A stretch of DNA of 64,000 nucleotides, from positions 1-64,000 of the IMG/VR virus record IMGVR_UViG_3300043465_001479; one strand, 5' to 3'. This stretch comes from a virus. A program made the position numbers and the translations under genes. The notes under the pieces are model-generated. The model did not search any database, was not told the origin of the DNA, and saw nothing but the letters and a program-made list of their open reading frames with translations. Positions 40,521 to 49,642 of the stretch are shown here, piece by piece. Positions within the stretch are counted from its first letter, which is position 1. Each line of letters opens with the position of its first letter.

Positions 40521-41684
40521 ATGAAGCATCCGAAGTACCCTCTGTATATGGAAGGCGACCCGTCTCCGGTGATGCCTGACGGCGCGACACTCTGGACGAA
40601 GCCGGAGGTGACGGACAAGCCAGCGATGTCCTACGAGCGGGTCGACGGGTCGAGGCTCATCAGGACGATCGGCGACCTCTACCGCTACACGCAGCATCTG
40701 ATCGGGGAAGGGTTCAAGGGGAACCCCCGTCCCGGCGTTCTGGACATGGACCGGAACGAGATCCTGCTGACGCTCGGCTCCATCAGCGCGCACAGGAACG
40801 CGAAGGACTTCGGCATCGACGACATGGCGTTGACTCCACGAGAGGAGATCGCCCGAGACTCGTCCATCCTGCACCACTGGCAGCATCATCGCTGGGATGC
40901 CAACGGGCGCTTCATCTACGACCTCACCGTCGAAATCGCCCAAGCCTTCCTCGATACAGACCTCACCGTCGTCCCTGAAGACATCGCTCTCCCTGAGAGC
41001 ACCTGCTACATCGCGGTCCCCGCAAGCCTTGGCTTGAAGGTGTGGCACGCAGCCACCGGCTTCCACGACCTCGATGGCTTCTACGTCACGCTCTCCGACG
41101 AGATCTTCACCATCGTCGCTTGTGGCTTCGCTCAACCGGGTCGCCCCAGCTACGACAACGCCCTCGCATCCTTTACCTTCGCCAGCTTGGGGAAACAGAC
41201 CGTCGCTGAGTGGATTGCAAAGGAAGAACTCGATCCAGTCTCGACGAAGATCATGGGGCCGAACGCAGCCCAAGTTCCCATCTGGACTCGGCTCGTCGTC
41301 AACGCCCTGCTCTACATCAGCAACGTCCGCGAAGACGTTCGCCACGACGTGGACTACGGTGTGCCCTCCAAGAAGATAGAGCACGCGAAACGAATCCAAG
41401 GGCGTCGCGTTCGTGAGAAGTACCTGAGCGAGTGGCGGGTGCGCTGCCGCTACCACATCCTCGGCGAAGCGGTGCAGAAGGCTCTTGGTTCCTCCACAGG
41501 CGGGACCAGCGTCGAGGGCACATCCCCGCAGGTGCGCTTCTCTGTGCGGGGACACTGGCGTCAGCAGCCTCATGGCCCTCAGAACTCCCTGCGGAAGCTG
41601 CTGTGGATCCAACCTTTCTGGAAGGGTGCAGACAAGGAACCATCAGACACACCACGGATAACCCATATCGTGAAAGTGGTCTGA
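40521..41684 (+). CDS. Large protein, possible AcrVA2-like family
   Basis: The 387-residue product has a mixed alpha/beta body (YRYTQHLIGEGFKG, HHWQHHRWDANGRFIYDLTV, YIAVPASLGLKVWHA) and a C-terminus FSVRGHWRQQPHGPQNSLRK then WIQPFWKGADK. The VRGHWR...WI-P-W-KG pattern is one I recall for a large family annotated AcrVA2-like, found in phages and plasmids, whose founding member acts against Cas12a. Whether this protein does so is unknown. A long reverse ORF (40,242-41,612) covers it and is a shadow. Confidence 0.72.
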   Translation: MKHPKYPLYMEGDPSPVMPDGATLWTKPEVTDKPAMSYERVDGSRLIRTIGDLYRYTQHLIGEGFKGNPRPGVLDMDRNEILLTLGSISAHRNAKDFGIDDMALTPREEIARDSSILHHWQHHRWDANGRFIYDLTVEIAQAFLDTDLTVVPEDIALPESTCYIAVPASLGLKVWHAATGFHDLDGFYVTLSDEIFTIVACGFAQPGRPSYDNALASFTFASLGKQTVAEWIAKEELDPVSTKIMGPNAAQVPIWTRLVVNALLYISNVREDVRHDVDYGVPSKKIEHAKRIQGRRVREKYLSEWRVRCRYHILGEAVQKALGSSTGGTSVEGTSPQVRFSVRGHWRQQPHGPQNSLRKLLWIQPFWKGADKEPSDTPRITHIVKVV

Positions 41685-41728
41685 GCCCTGCTAGGGTCTT
41701 CAAGTCCGCTTCGGACATTGAGGTTCAT

Positions 41729-42325
41729 ATGAGCATGGTTCCAGTGAAATACTGGCAGGGTGGAAAGCCGTGGGGCACCGAACAGATTTTCACCGGCGTC
41801 TCGATGGGAGGAAGCGGCTGCGTCATCAGCTCCGCCGCCATCGTCCTCTCGATGCTGCTGGGGAAGGTCATAACGCCGATGGACGTGCTGACCATGTGTC
41901 GCAAGACGCCCGGTTCCCTCGTCAACAGCCGAGGGAAGTCCCCCGGCAGCTTGATGGTCTGGCCGGTGGTCTGCAAAGCCTTCGGCGTGCTCTGCGATGA
42001 GTCGGTGGCTGGGGTGCCGGGGCTCAAAGGCATCCACGACTTTGGAAAACTGAAAGTCGACGACAACGCGGACCTCGCTGGGACATTGGCAGAGGCGATG
42101 ACGCACGGGCTGGCCGCAGTGCGCGTGGACATCGACGGCGACGGGAAGGGTGACCACACCATTGCGTGCGTCGGTCGTGACGGTGACGGCTTCCTGTGCA
42201 GCGATCCTGCCCTTGGCAAGACGATCACCCTCGACGCGAACTTGGAGAAGCCCGACGTGTTCTGGGGCCCAAAGCAGAAGCTCTATCGGGCTGTCGCTGT
42301 CCGAGCGGTCTACCTCACGAAGTGA
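41729..42325 (+). CDS. C39-like cysteine peptidase domain protein
   Basis: ATG 41729 gives 198 residues. GGSGCVISSAAIVLSMLLGK has the catalytic Cys context; GDHTIACVGRDGDGFLCSDP supplies His and Asp, and DPALG matches the C39-like ending. No signal peptide. It could process a phage protein or cell-wall material; the target is unknown. It is not part of a bacteriocin exporter here. Confidence 0.75.
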   Translation: MSMVPVKYWQGGKPWGTEQIFTGVSMGGSGCVISSAAIVLSMLLGKVITPMDVLTMCRKTPGSLVNSRGKSPGSLMVWPVVCKAFGVLCDESVAGVPGLKGIHDFGKLKVDDNADLAGTLAEAMTHGLAAVRVDIDGDGKGDHTIACVGRDGDGFLCSDPALGKTITLDANLEKPDVFWGPKQKLYRAVAVRAVYLTK

Positions 42326-42565
42326 TCAAAAGCTCCCTTTCAAGAACGCCATGAAGGTTCCGGTCTTTCGGTCATGCGTGATCGAAAACTGGACCTTCGC
42401 GTCTATGCACGCGCGCTCCAGCATGAAGTCCAGCCTGCCCTGAACGAAATCCTGCACCAGCGCCTCAGCAATCTTCGTCGTTGATGCGTCCATGAACGGG
42501 CTTCGGATGATGCTAGCTGCCTCGGCGTTTATCGAGTCGAGCGCCTGTTGTGGGGTGAACTTCAT
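42326..42565 (-). CDS. Small hypothetical protein
   Basis: ATG 42565 gives 79 residues (MKFTPQQALDSINAEAASII), helical. It overlaps the next gene by ATGA and begins the second structural block. Confidence 0.68.
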   Translation of the reverse strand: MKFTPQQALDSINAEAASIIRSPFMDASTTKIAEALVQDFVQGRLDFMLERACIDAKVQFSITHDRKTGTFMAFLKGSF

Positions 42566-42867
42566 GGCAGCACTCTGATGGTCCCGACTGGGTCGGAAAG
42601 AAGTGACAGTCGACCCTTTGGCTCCGGAACGCTTGAAAGTTGGGCCGATATGGTCCCCGGCTGCCCATCGATGCACTCGTAGAAGCGTCCCGTTGGAGGA
42701 CCGACGAGCATCGAGGCACCTTGCGTCACTGGGTAGACGTTCAGATCCTGCGGCTGCTCGTAGGATGGAACATCGCACGAGCTTGGATCTTCAGTCGGCC
42801 CACCCAAAGTCACGGGGTAGACGTTGAGTGGTTGAGGCTGCTCCCAAGACGGTTTCTCGCACGGCAT
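42562..42867 (-). CDS. Small protein with internal repeat
   Basis: 101 residues with two copies of C-x-x-PS-x-EQPQ-x-LNVYPVT-x-G in the N-terminal half (CEKPSWEQPQPLNVYPVTLG and CDVPSYEQPQDLNVYPVTQG). The rest is beta-like. It may be a fibre accessory or linker protein. Confidence 0.7.
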   Translation of the reverse strand: MPCEKPSWEQPQPLNVYPVTLGGPTEDPSSCDVPSYEQPQDLNVYPVTQGASMLVGPPTGRFYECIDGQPGTISAQLSSVPEPKGRLSLLSDPVGTIRVLP

Positions 42868-42881
42868 GGAGACCTCAGGTG

Positions 42882-43406
42882 TCAGCTGTTGAGCGTGATG
42901 ACGTCTTCGAGGCTGACATCAGGGTCGGATGCTGCCAACGATGCGAGGTCCACAGCAACTGCGTTGACCGCTGCGCTGTCAGAGGCAGCAAGGATCTCGT
43001 CTCGCTTGAGGTAGTAGTGCTGGAGGACGGACTTGATCCAGTCGATCGCCGTCTGAATCAGATCCCGGCGATTGGTGTACCCGAGCACTTGGGCCTCTTG
43101 GTAGAGCATCATCAGGGAACGCTGCTGGGCATCGGAGTAACGCGCCTCAATAACATGCTGCGTCACGTCGACCTTCAGTTTATGAATGGCTCGTTCTTTG
43201 GTGCGAGCCAGTCTTTCTGCGGCCACAGAGAGCGCCACAGCTGACGAAAACTCAGCGTGTAACTCTTCAAGCGCGACATCGTCCATCTCGATGCGATTGG
43301 GCGGGCAGACATCACCTGCTCTGAGGAGCAGCGAACTGTCGACACTCCCTACAGGTCGTCCACGTGGGTCATCCGGACCTACAAGCAAAACAGCGTACAA
43401 AGTCAT
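42882..43406 (-). CDS. Hypothetical protein near the fibre gene
   Basis: 174 residues, helical, with 'ARTKERAIHKLKVDVTQHVI' and 'SLMMLYQEAQVLGYTNRRDL'. Its stop-start gap to the fibre gene is 8 bases, so a fibre-linked role such as assembly is plausible. Confidence 0.72.
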   Translation of the reverse strand: MTLYAVLLVGPDDPRGRPVGSVDSSLLLRAGDVCPPNRIEMDDVALEELHAEFSSAVALSVAAERLARTKERAIHKLKVDVTQHVIEARYSDAQQRSLMMLYQEAQVLGYTNRRDLIQTAIDWIKSVLQHYYLKRDEILAASDSAAVNAVAVDLASLAASDPDVSLEDVITLNS

Positions 43407-43414
43407 GAGTCACC

Positions 43415-46126
43415 TCACCGCTCAGTGTTGAAGTAGCAGTGTCCATAAACGAAGTCGACGAACGCGGTGCGTGCAGTGGTGCCGACGAGCTTGAATAGCT
43501 GAAGCTGGATACCGAACAGGTCGGCACTGGTCGGTACTGGTGCGCCGGTCTGGGTCTGCACGAGGACATCATCGATGTAGTACGCAACGGAGGAGGCAGT
43601 GCGGTCCCACTCGATACGAAGAACGTACCAAGTGTTCGCAGCAATCGCCGACTCCTGTGAGGATGTGTTTACGCCGTCGTTGCCGGTCACTGTGAACCAG
43701 ACATTTGTACCGAGCGCGGCGCGCTGGTACTCGAACATCGCGTAGTCGGTCCCTGCGGTCTGACCAGCGGTGTTTGAGAACCCGAAGCGGAACACATACT
43801 CCTGCAAAGCTGTGGAAAGAATCGAGAACTGAACGCGCGCACTGCACACCAGTTTGCCGTTATTGGGCCGGGTCAGATCGGTTGTGCCGAAAACGTACTG
43901 GATTCCTGAGGTGGCAGCGACGCCTGTGTTCATCGACGAGATACCGAAGCTGTTGTTCGTGAGCCCCGCGACCGGCGCCGACGTTTGACCTGCGACAGCT
44001 CCCGTCGAGACCTCTGCCCACCGACTGTCGCTTGATATCGGTTGCCCGCTTGTCCGAACCATGTCGTCGATGAACTCGAACGAATGAAGCGCGCGTTTTG
44101 GTTCTTCGACACCGCCGCCGAGGTGGGTGGTATCTGACTGCACCCATAAGGCGAAAGAATTCGTGATGGTGGCGTTCGTACCTGCGATCGGAGCGCCTGC
44201 TACATAGAGAGTCGCAGCTTCCGATATGGTGGACGCAGCGGTGAACGAGTAGGTTCGGTTTCCGACGAGGGTCGTGGCCTGTAAACCGATGCTCCCCGAG
44301 TTGTACTGGATGGATGCTGTTGGGATGGTAGGTCCAAGAATGACGTCAAAGACGGGAGTGCCTGCTGTCTGTCCCGTCAGCGTCTGTCCCGACGCGAACA
44401 GCGCAGCAAACTTTCCTTCCGTCGTGTCAGCGGATGTTGCTGACGAAATTAAGACCGGCCCCGTGAGTCGCCCTGCATAGTTCTGCGAGGCTCCCGTGGG
44501 AGGCGCTACAAGAATGCCATACGCAGTGGTAACGAACGTCCCTCCGGGGTTCACGTTCGTTGTGGGTACTCGGATGCCTGCGGCGGACAAGATCGTTGTG
44601 TTGGTCCCTGCCTTTGGAAGAGACACCTCCAGCCCGACCGCGTTCGAGATCGTGGATGCGCCGACAAAACTATAGGTCTGACTTTCAAGACGACTGCTTC
44701 TCTGTAGGGCAAGCGCTCCAGTGTTGAACTGGATGGTCCCGCTGCTCAGAGCGAAGTCGCTGATCTCAGTGCTGGCAGGTTGAGCCGTCAGGCCGAGTGG
44801 GACAAGCCCCAAACTGGTCACGCCGTTGGAAGACCTGTCGCTGGCCACGAGAACCGGAGAGTAGCTGAGAACACCCGAGTCCCATCCCGTGCCCACCTGA
44901 ATGCCGACGGCTGCACCACCTCCCGTACCGGGCGTCACGTTGGCGATTTCAATTCCCGCCAACCCTACGGATGTGCGCGTACCCGTACCACTCGCAGTGA
45001 TACGAAGACCAGTGGCGACACCGTAGTCGCCGCCGAACGTACCGATGTTGACCTCCACACCGCGTGCGTTCAGCGTCCCGCCTACAGCTGCCTTGGTGAC
45101 ATTCGGCATGACGACACGGTTGCCGTACCACGTCAGTGTGTTGGTGGACGTGTGCGTGAGCCCTCCGAGGGACGCGTCAAGCAAAACACCGTGATATGTG
45201 GACGGAGACACACCAGCTGACTTGGTGATCACAGGACTGTCGAGTTCCAGCATTGCGAAGTCAGCTGCGTTCGTTCCCACGTAGTTGGTTGCCCAGTCAA
45301 TCTCGATTCCCTTGGTCGGGTTTCCAGATGCACTGAGGTACTGGCGCAGCCCCGTGGTGCCGGTGCTGCGAACGTCCATGTCCAGAAGACGGCCTGTGCT
45401 TGAACTTGCACTGGAAAGCGTCAGTGCGGTGGCTCCTGCGCTCGATCCCGGCTGGATCGTGGTGTGACCGCTTTTGCCAATGGAAACGCGTGTGGTGCCG
45501 CTATCACGGGCTCGGAAGATGTCATCAGAAACTGTGATGTTGTTGACATCCAGTGTTGATCCCGGCGTCGCGGAACCAACGCCCAAGCGGTCGTTGGTGT
45601 TGTCCCAGAACAGGTTGGTGTTGTCCTGCGTGTACACGCCGGACGCCCCTGCAAACACGACGGAGCCCGCCGTGAAAGCCGTCGCAGTGCCCGTGCCCCC
45701 GTTCACGACACCAACCGTTCCGCTCAGGCCGATGGTGATCGACCCTGCGGCGTTGACGATGCCAATGTTCGTGCCCGTTGTGAGTGTAGCCTTGTCGAAG
45801 TGGCCATTCGCCGTGTCCCCGATGAGGACTTGGCCGTTCGTCGGCGCGCTTCCAGCATAGGTGTGGATGCGACCGCCAGCCCCGACGGCGAAGTTGCTGA
45901 GAACCTCAAACGGATGCGCCACAGGAACCACGCCGATGCCGACTCGCGAGTTGATCGTGTCGACGTCGAGCACTGTGACGGTGCCAAGGGCGTTCTGCAC
46001 TCGGAACGCAGTGGTGCTGTTCGTCTTCGCGAGCACGGCACCGCCGATCTCCAGCGAGTCTCCCGCGACGGAAGGAAACTGGGCCGTGGTACCGCTGCCG
46101 ATGACGAGAGGCTTCTGTGTGGCCAT
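43415..46126 (-). CDS. Tail fibre/adhesin with lectin-like C-terminus
   Basis: The 903-residue product begins MATQKPLVIGSGTTAQFPSV and has many Gly/Thr/Ser/Asn repeats, including DTINSRVGIGVVPV and WDNTNDRLGVGSATPGSTLD, common to phage fibres. The last ~200 residues (YVFGTTDLTRPNNGKLVCSA ... WYVLRIEWDRTASSVAYYID) resemble a concanavalin/LamG-like beta sandwich for sugar binding. No endosialidase-type chaperone is visible. The protein probably contacts the host surface. Confidence 0.85.
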   Translation of the reverse strand: MATQKPLVIGSGTTAQFPSVAGDSLEIGGAVLAKTNSTTAFRVQNALGTVTVLDVDTINSRVGIGVVPVAHPFEVLSNFAVGAGGRIHTYAGSAPTNGQVLIGDTANGHFDKATLTTGTNIGIVNAAGSITIGLSGTVGVVNGGTGTATAFTAGSVVFAGASGVYTQDNTNLFWDNTNDRLGVGSATPGSTLDVNNITVSDDIFRARDSGTTRVSIGKSGHTTIQPGSSAGATALTLSSASSSTGRLLDMDVRSTGTTGLRQYLSASGNPTKGIEIDWATNYVGTNAADFAMLELDSPVITKSAGVSPSTYHGVLLDASLGGLTHTSTNTLTWYGNRVVMPNVTKAAVGGTLNARGVEVNIGTFGGDYGVATGLRITASGTGTRTSVGLAGIEIANVTPGTGGGAAVGIQVGTGWDSGVLSYSPVLVASDRSSNGVTSLGLVPLGLTAQPASTEISDFALSSGTIQFNTGALALQRSSRLESQTYSFVGASTISNAVGLEVSLPKAGTNTTILSAAGIRVPTTNVNPGGTFVTTAYGILVAPPTGASQNYAGRLTGPVLISSATSADTTEGKFAALFASGQTLTGQTAGTPVFDVILGPTIPTASIQYNSGSIGLQATTLVGNRTYSFTAASTISEAATLYVAGAPIAGTNATITNSFALWVQSDTTHLGGGVEEPKRALHSFEFIDDMVRTSGQPISSDSRWAEVSTGAVAGQTSAPVAGLTNNSFGISSMNTGVAATSGIQYVFGTTDLTRPNNGKLVCSARVQFSILSTALQEYVFRFGFSNTAGQTAGTDYAMFEYQRAALGTNVWFTVTGNDGVNTSSQESAIAANTWYVLRIEWDRTASSVAYYIDDVLVQTQTGAPVPTSADLFGIQLQLFKLVGTTARTAFVDFVYGHCYFNTER

Positions 46127-46312
46127 GTGGTTTTATCCTGGGCAAAAGCGGTGTCCCTATCGATACCACGGCGTCAGAGCGCGGTCATCCTCCTGCGGAG
46201 GCTTCAGAGCGGGCTGTGAACCGTGTTACACCCCGTAAATGCAACGGACTTTTGTCATCGGATGGGAGGAAAGACTACCGTTGTCGGTGTGACGCCTGTA
46301 GACTATGCAGCC

Positions 46313-46906
46313 ATGATGACTACCAAAGAAAAGCAGGCAGCCGGGATGCGGAACTACTGGTCCGAGCTGAAAGCAGGGAACCGACCCACACGAAGGTTCA
46401 CGCCAAGAAAGCCTGCTCCTTTCTGGTCGCGGGTCAAGAAAAGCGCCGGAAGAAACAGCTGCTGGCTGTGGGTCGGAGCCTTGAGCGGGGACGGTTACGG
46501 CAGTGTGCGGACGCAGGGCTGCACGCGCGGCGCGCATCGGGTTGCGTGGGAAGAAGCTCATGGCCCCGTTCCTAGAGGTTGCTCAGTGCTACATAAATGC
46601 GACGTCCCTCAGTGTGTGAGGCTCAGTCATCTATTCCTTGGAACACAGACCGACAACATGGCGGACGCATCTCGAAAGGGTCGCTTGGCAGGTAGGAAGT
46701 CAGCCTCCGGCGAACATCACGGATCGCACACACACCCCGAAAGTGTTCGCCGTGGGGCGCGAAACGGAGCTGCAGTGTTGACTGAACAGCAAGTGGCCGC
46801 AATCCGCGCGGCCTATCCGATGAAAACGCAAAAGAAGCTGGCGCAAGAGTATAGCGTTGACCAAGTCACGATCTCACGAATCGTTAGAAGGGTGACTTAC
46901 AAATGA
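46313..46906 (+). CDS. HNH homing-type endonuclease
   Basis: ATG 46313 gives 197 residues; the frame also runs upstream to 46,223. The HNH core is AHRVAWEEAHGPVPRGCSVL, HKCDVPQCVRLSHLFLGTQT, DNMADASRKGR. A C-terminal helix-turn-helix (KLAQEYSVDQVTISRIVRRV) could bind DNA. It is free-standing and flanked by fibre and phosphatase genes, typical for mobile homing enzymes. No intron is visible. Confidence 0.85.
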   Translation: MMTTKEKQAAGMRNYWSELKAGNRPTRRFTPRKPAPFWSRVKKSAGRNSCWLWVGALSGDGYGSVRTQGCTRGAHRVAWEEAHGPVPRGCSVLHKCDVPQCVRLSHLFLGTQTDNMADASRKGRLAGRKSASGEHHGSHTHPESVRRGARNGAAVLTEQQVAAIRAAYPMKTQKKLAQEYSVDQVTISRIVRRVTYK

Positions 46907-47706
46907 CGTCAGGCAGAACGCTAGTGTGTGGCGATGTCCACGGATGTCTCCAAGAACTGAAGATGCTACTCTCGCGTGCAGGCTTCAGGCAGGGCTCCGA
47001 TCGGCTGGTTCTGGTCGGCGACTTGGTTGACCGAGGTGACGACTCTGTTGGAGTGGTCCGCTTCGCCATGGAGACCGGCGCGGACTGCGTGCTGGGGAAC
47101 CACGAGGAGAAGCACCTTCGGTACCGCAGGCACGCGTTGAAGGCGTCTTTCGACAAGACCTACAAGAACCCGATGCAGATGCCGCACCCCGAGGTCCATA
47201 AGACGATCACAGGCGCCGAGTGGGCTTGGATGGGTGCCCTCCCCCTCACGATCTGGCTCCGGCCCGACCTCGTGGTCGTTCACGGAGGCTTCTCAACGGA
47301 CTCTCCTCCGGAAGCCCCGCATCTGAATTCTTGTCGCATCCGGTACGTCGAGAAGGACACCGGGGAGTCGAAGGGATCTGCGGACGGCATGTCCCAGCCC
47401 CCACAAACCGTTTTCTGGCCCGAACGGTACACGGGCGGAGCAACGGGGCGGGTCTCGGTCCTTTACGGACACCAGCCGTTCAGAGCCGTCCGGCACGACC
47501 GAGGGTTGGGACCATACGGTGCCGCCCGAACGATCGGCCTCGACACCAGCTGCTGCTACGGTGGCGTGCTGACCGGGTACTGGGTTGAGGAGGAGCGCTT
47601 CGTTCAATCGAAGTCGCTCCAGCGGTTCTGGTCAGCAGGCGTGGACTCTTCCCGGGAGGACTGGATGTCCGCGTGGACGGCCCGCCCCTCGAAGACGGTT
47701 CAGTAG
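46903..47706 (+). CDS. PPP-family metallophosphatase
   Basis: 267 residues: VCGDVHGCLQELKML (GDxHG), LVGDLVDRGDDSVG (GDxVDRG), VLGNHEEKHLRYRR (GNHE) and VVHGGFS, then YGHQPF. This is the lambda-phosphatase/ApaH class, acting on phosphoproteins or dinucleoside polyphosphates. The start overlaps the HNH stop (ATGA). A palindrome copy is at 47,509. Confidence 0.92.
   Translation: MTSGRTLVCGDVHGCLQELKMLLSRAGFRQGSDRLVLVGDLVDRGDDSVGVVRFAMETGADCVLGNHEEKHLRYRRHALKASFDKTYKNPMQMPHPEVHKTITGAEWAWMGALPLTIWLRPDLVVVHGGFSTDSPPEAPHLNSCRIRYVEKDTGESKGSADGMSQPPQTVFWPERYTGGATGRVSVLYGHQPFRAVRHDRGLGPYGAARTIGLDTSCCYGGVLTGYWVEEERFVQSKSLQRFWSAGVDSSREDWMSAWTARPSKTVQ
47509..47522. repeat. GGACCATAYGGTCC copy
   Basis: GGACCATACGGTGC, inside the phosphatase gene, same base change as 35,308. 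Confidence 0.65.
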
Positions 47707-47921
47707 CCGTCCTTCGCCCAGCCCTTGCCCTTCAGGACGAACGACGTTGACGTCGAGAGCACCTGCTCGTAGCGACCTTCACACTGTCGGCCCCCGATGG
47801 GCTCTCGGTTCTCGTCGAGCACGATGTAGAAGCCCATGCACTGCTTCGGAGGGGACTCCTTCGGAGAGAAAACTTCGATGCGCGTCTTGCACCCGGTGCA
47901 TTCATAGTCGTGGATCGGCAC
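47700..47921 (-). CDS. FmdB-like zinc-ribbon protein
   Basis: 73 residues: MPIHDYECTGCKTRIEVFSP, PKQC and RQCEGRYEQVLSTSTSF, ending FVLKGKGWAKDGY, which matches the FmdB-type regulatory zinc-ribbon family. It overlaps the convergent phosphatase gene by 7 bases. Confidence 0.8.
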   Translation of the reverse strand: MPIHDYECTGCKTRIEVFSPKESPPKQCMGFYIVLDENREPIGGRQCEGRYEQVLSTSTSFVLKGKGWAKDGY

Positions 47922-47924
47922 AGG

Positions 47925-48482
47925 TCACTCCTTCGAGGAAACGTCCATAGCCCACAGCAGCACATCCACCTGATTGTGGAGGTCCGCGATGGAGCCGTTG
48001 TTCACGAGTTCACGGTCCACGACGTAGTCGTCCATGCTCGTCTCAGAGGCGTGCAGGTCTGTGCGCTCCCCGAGGGCAGGTCGGACGACGCGCCAGATCT
48101 CGCCACCCAAGGCTTTGACGACATCCGCCTCGTTGGGGAAGCGGACGTCGGTGATGACGAAGGAGAACGGCCCGCCCGGTCCCGTCTGGAAGCTCTCAAG
48201 CCTGCGCTGGAGTGACTTCACCCAGATGTTCTGGTCAAGTTGACGACCTATCTCGGTCCCGAAGGTCTGGAGCACAGCCCGGGGCGTGGTCTGCCAGTAC
48301 GGGTCGACGACCTCCTTCAAACTACCATCGAGGTGCTCGTGGCCCCAGCCGTAGATGTAGCGCACAGCCTCCTTGAGAGGCTTGGCGAAGCTCTCTTGCG
48401 CGAAGTCGTGCTTCATCCGCAGGTACGCGCCGACGGTGTCTTTGCCGCTGCGCTTCCGCCCCGTCATTCCGATCAGCCGCAT
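47925..48482 (-). CDS. Deoxynucleoside monophosphate kinase
   Basis: 185 residues: MRLIGMTGRKRSGKDTVGAY (P-loop), FAKPLKEAVRYIYG, TPRAVLQTFGTEIGRQLDQN and FVITDVRFPNEADVV match T4 gp1-type dNMP kinases. It raises dNMPs to dNDPs and completes the nucleotide set with ThyX and the deaminase. Confidence 0.88.
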   Translation of the reverse strand: MRLIGMTGRKRSGKDTVGAYLRMKHDFAQESFAKPLKEAVRYIYGWGHEHLDGSLKEVVDPYWQTTPRAVLQTFGTEIGRQLDQNIWVKSLQRRLESFQTGPGGPFSFVITDVRFPNEADVVKALGGEIWRVVRPALGERTDLHASETSMDDYVVDRELVNNGSIADLHNQVDVLLWAMDVSSKE

Positions 48483-48688
48483 CCGTGCCTCGTCATTGAA
48501 GTTTGATCATGCATCTTCTCAGTGTCGCGGAGCCGCGTGGTGAGGTCCAAGACTTCAGATTCCAGCGCAGCATTTTTAGCGTTCAAACGATCGACCTCAT
48601 TGGCGAGGTCCGTGTACGCCGTTGGCGAGTCGGATGGGAACACAATCCGTGCTCGTCGGTCGACTTGGATGACGTGGTTGTGGGTCAA
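48473..48688 (-). CDS. Small coiled-coil protein
   Basis: 71 residues; DLANEVDRLNAKNAALESEV is a heptad-type coiled coil. It overlaps the kinase start by 10 bases and its upstream gene by ATGA. Confidence 0.68.
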   Translation of the reverse strand: MTHNHVIQVDRRARIVFPSDSPTAYTDLANEVDRLNAKNAALESEVLDLTTRLRDTEKMHDQTSMTRHGCG

Positions 48689-49209
48689 ACGGTCTCCCCA
48701 CCAGCCGCAAGCTCACCCAGCATGTCGAGCATGCGCCCGGTCATCGCGGTCCCCGGGAGACGCTCGAACGGGCCGACCTTGCGGGTGCCCAGACCCCCTT
48801 CGACGCCAATCATTGCTGACACGACCATCGGAGGCTTCCCGCGCCGTTCGATGGACACGATGAGCGCTTCCTGCCGCAGCACACCAGACGTTCGCATGAG
48901 GGTGATCTCTTCGTCGGTGGGGATCCTCTTGCCCGCAGGGAGGACCGTCAGCCACGCCTCGTGGATGAACACGCTGGTGTGTGCCTTCATGGCGGCGGCG
49001 ATGCGCTGGATGCCCGCGACGAACATGTCCTTCTCTTCGTCGTCTTTGTACTGACCCGCGACCGGGCAGACGTCGTTGTCGCCAACGAGGAGCACGATGG
49101 GGGCGTGCTCACGTTCCGCAGCGATCTTGAGAGCGGTCGCGAGCACCTTGTTCTTCCCACCGATCGTCACTTCAGCGTCGATGATGGCAGCGATGTCGTT
49201 GACGGTCAT
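48685..49209 (-). CDS. Hypothetical protein
   Basis: 174 residues (MTVNDIAAIIDAEVTIGGKN), alpha/beta, with HAPIVLLVGDNDVCPVAGQY and hydrophobic strands. ATGA junctions at both ends. No family. Confidence 0.75.
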   Translation of the reverse strand: MTVNDIAAIIDAEVTIGGKNKVLATALKIAAEREHAPIVLLVGDNDVCPVAGQYKDDEEKDMFVAGIQRIAAAMKAHTSVFIHEAWLTVLPAGKRIPTDEEITLMRTSGVLRQEALIVSIERRGKPPMVVSAMIGVEGGLGTRKVGPFERLPGTAMTGRMLDMLGELAAGGETV

Positions 49210-49631
49210 GTCGCAGTCCTATTGGAACGGAGGTAGTCGATGGTTTCGTCGCAGCTGTCTCGTCCGGAGACGACCTTCACAGCCTGTCGAATCTCTTTCT
49301 CGGTGTAACAGGGCCCCGGAGACGTTCCTGCATCCGCCAGAGCGCGCTTCGCCTGAGCCGTTGCCTGTTCGCAGCCCAGCGATGGGTCTTCGCTGTTGGG
49401 CCAAGCCAGCATCGCCTCCAACGCAGCGCACAGCTGCTCGTGCGTGCGAGGACCGTTCGTGAGGGCACCCAGCGCGTCGGTCCGTTCCTTTTGGAGCGAG
49501 TCGATGACGCCGCCGAGGGTGTCGATGATGTGGAGGTAGCTAATCACGCGGTCATGAACGACGCCAGAACGGTCCGACAGCGTTTCAGTGACCCATCGGC
49601 GCTCCGACTGCGTGTTGAGAATCGCGCTCAT
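49206..49631 (-). CDS. Hypothetical helical protein
   Basis: 141 residues (MSAILNTQSERRWVTETLSD); helical, three Cys. The promoter at 49,643-49,669 and a TGTTAC element sit a few bases upstream. Confidence 0.72.
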   Translation of the reverse strand: MSAILNTQSERRWVTETLSDRSGVVHDRVISYLHIIDTLGGVIDSLQKERTDALGALTNGPRTHEQLCAALEAMLAWPNSEDPSLGCEQATAQAKRALADAGTSPGPCYTEKEIRQAVKVVSGRDSCDETIDYLRSNRTAT

Positions 49632-49642
49632 GGACCGACAGT

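Noticed and set aside
40242-41612. 456-codon reverse reading frame
   Set aside because: It is antisense to the 387-residue protein, has fewer natural motifs, and long antisense frames are common in this GC-rich sequence.
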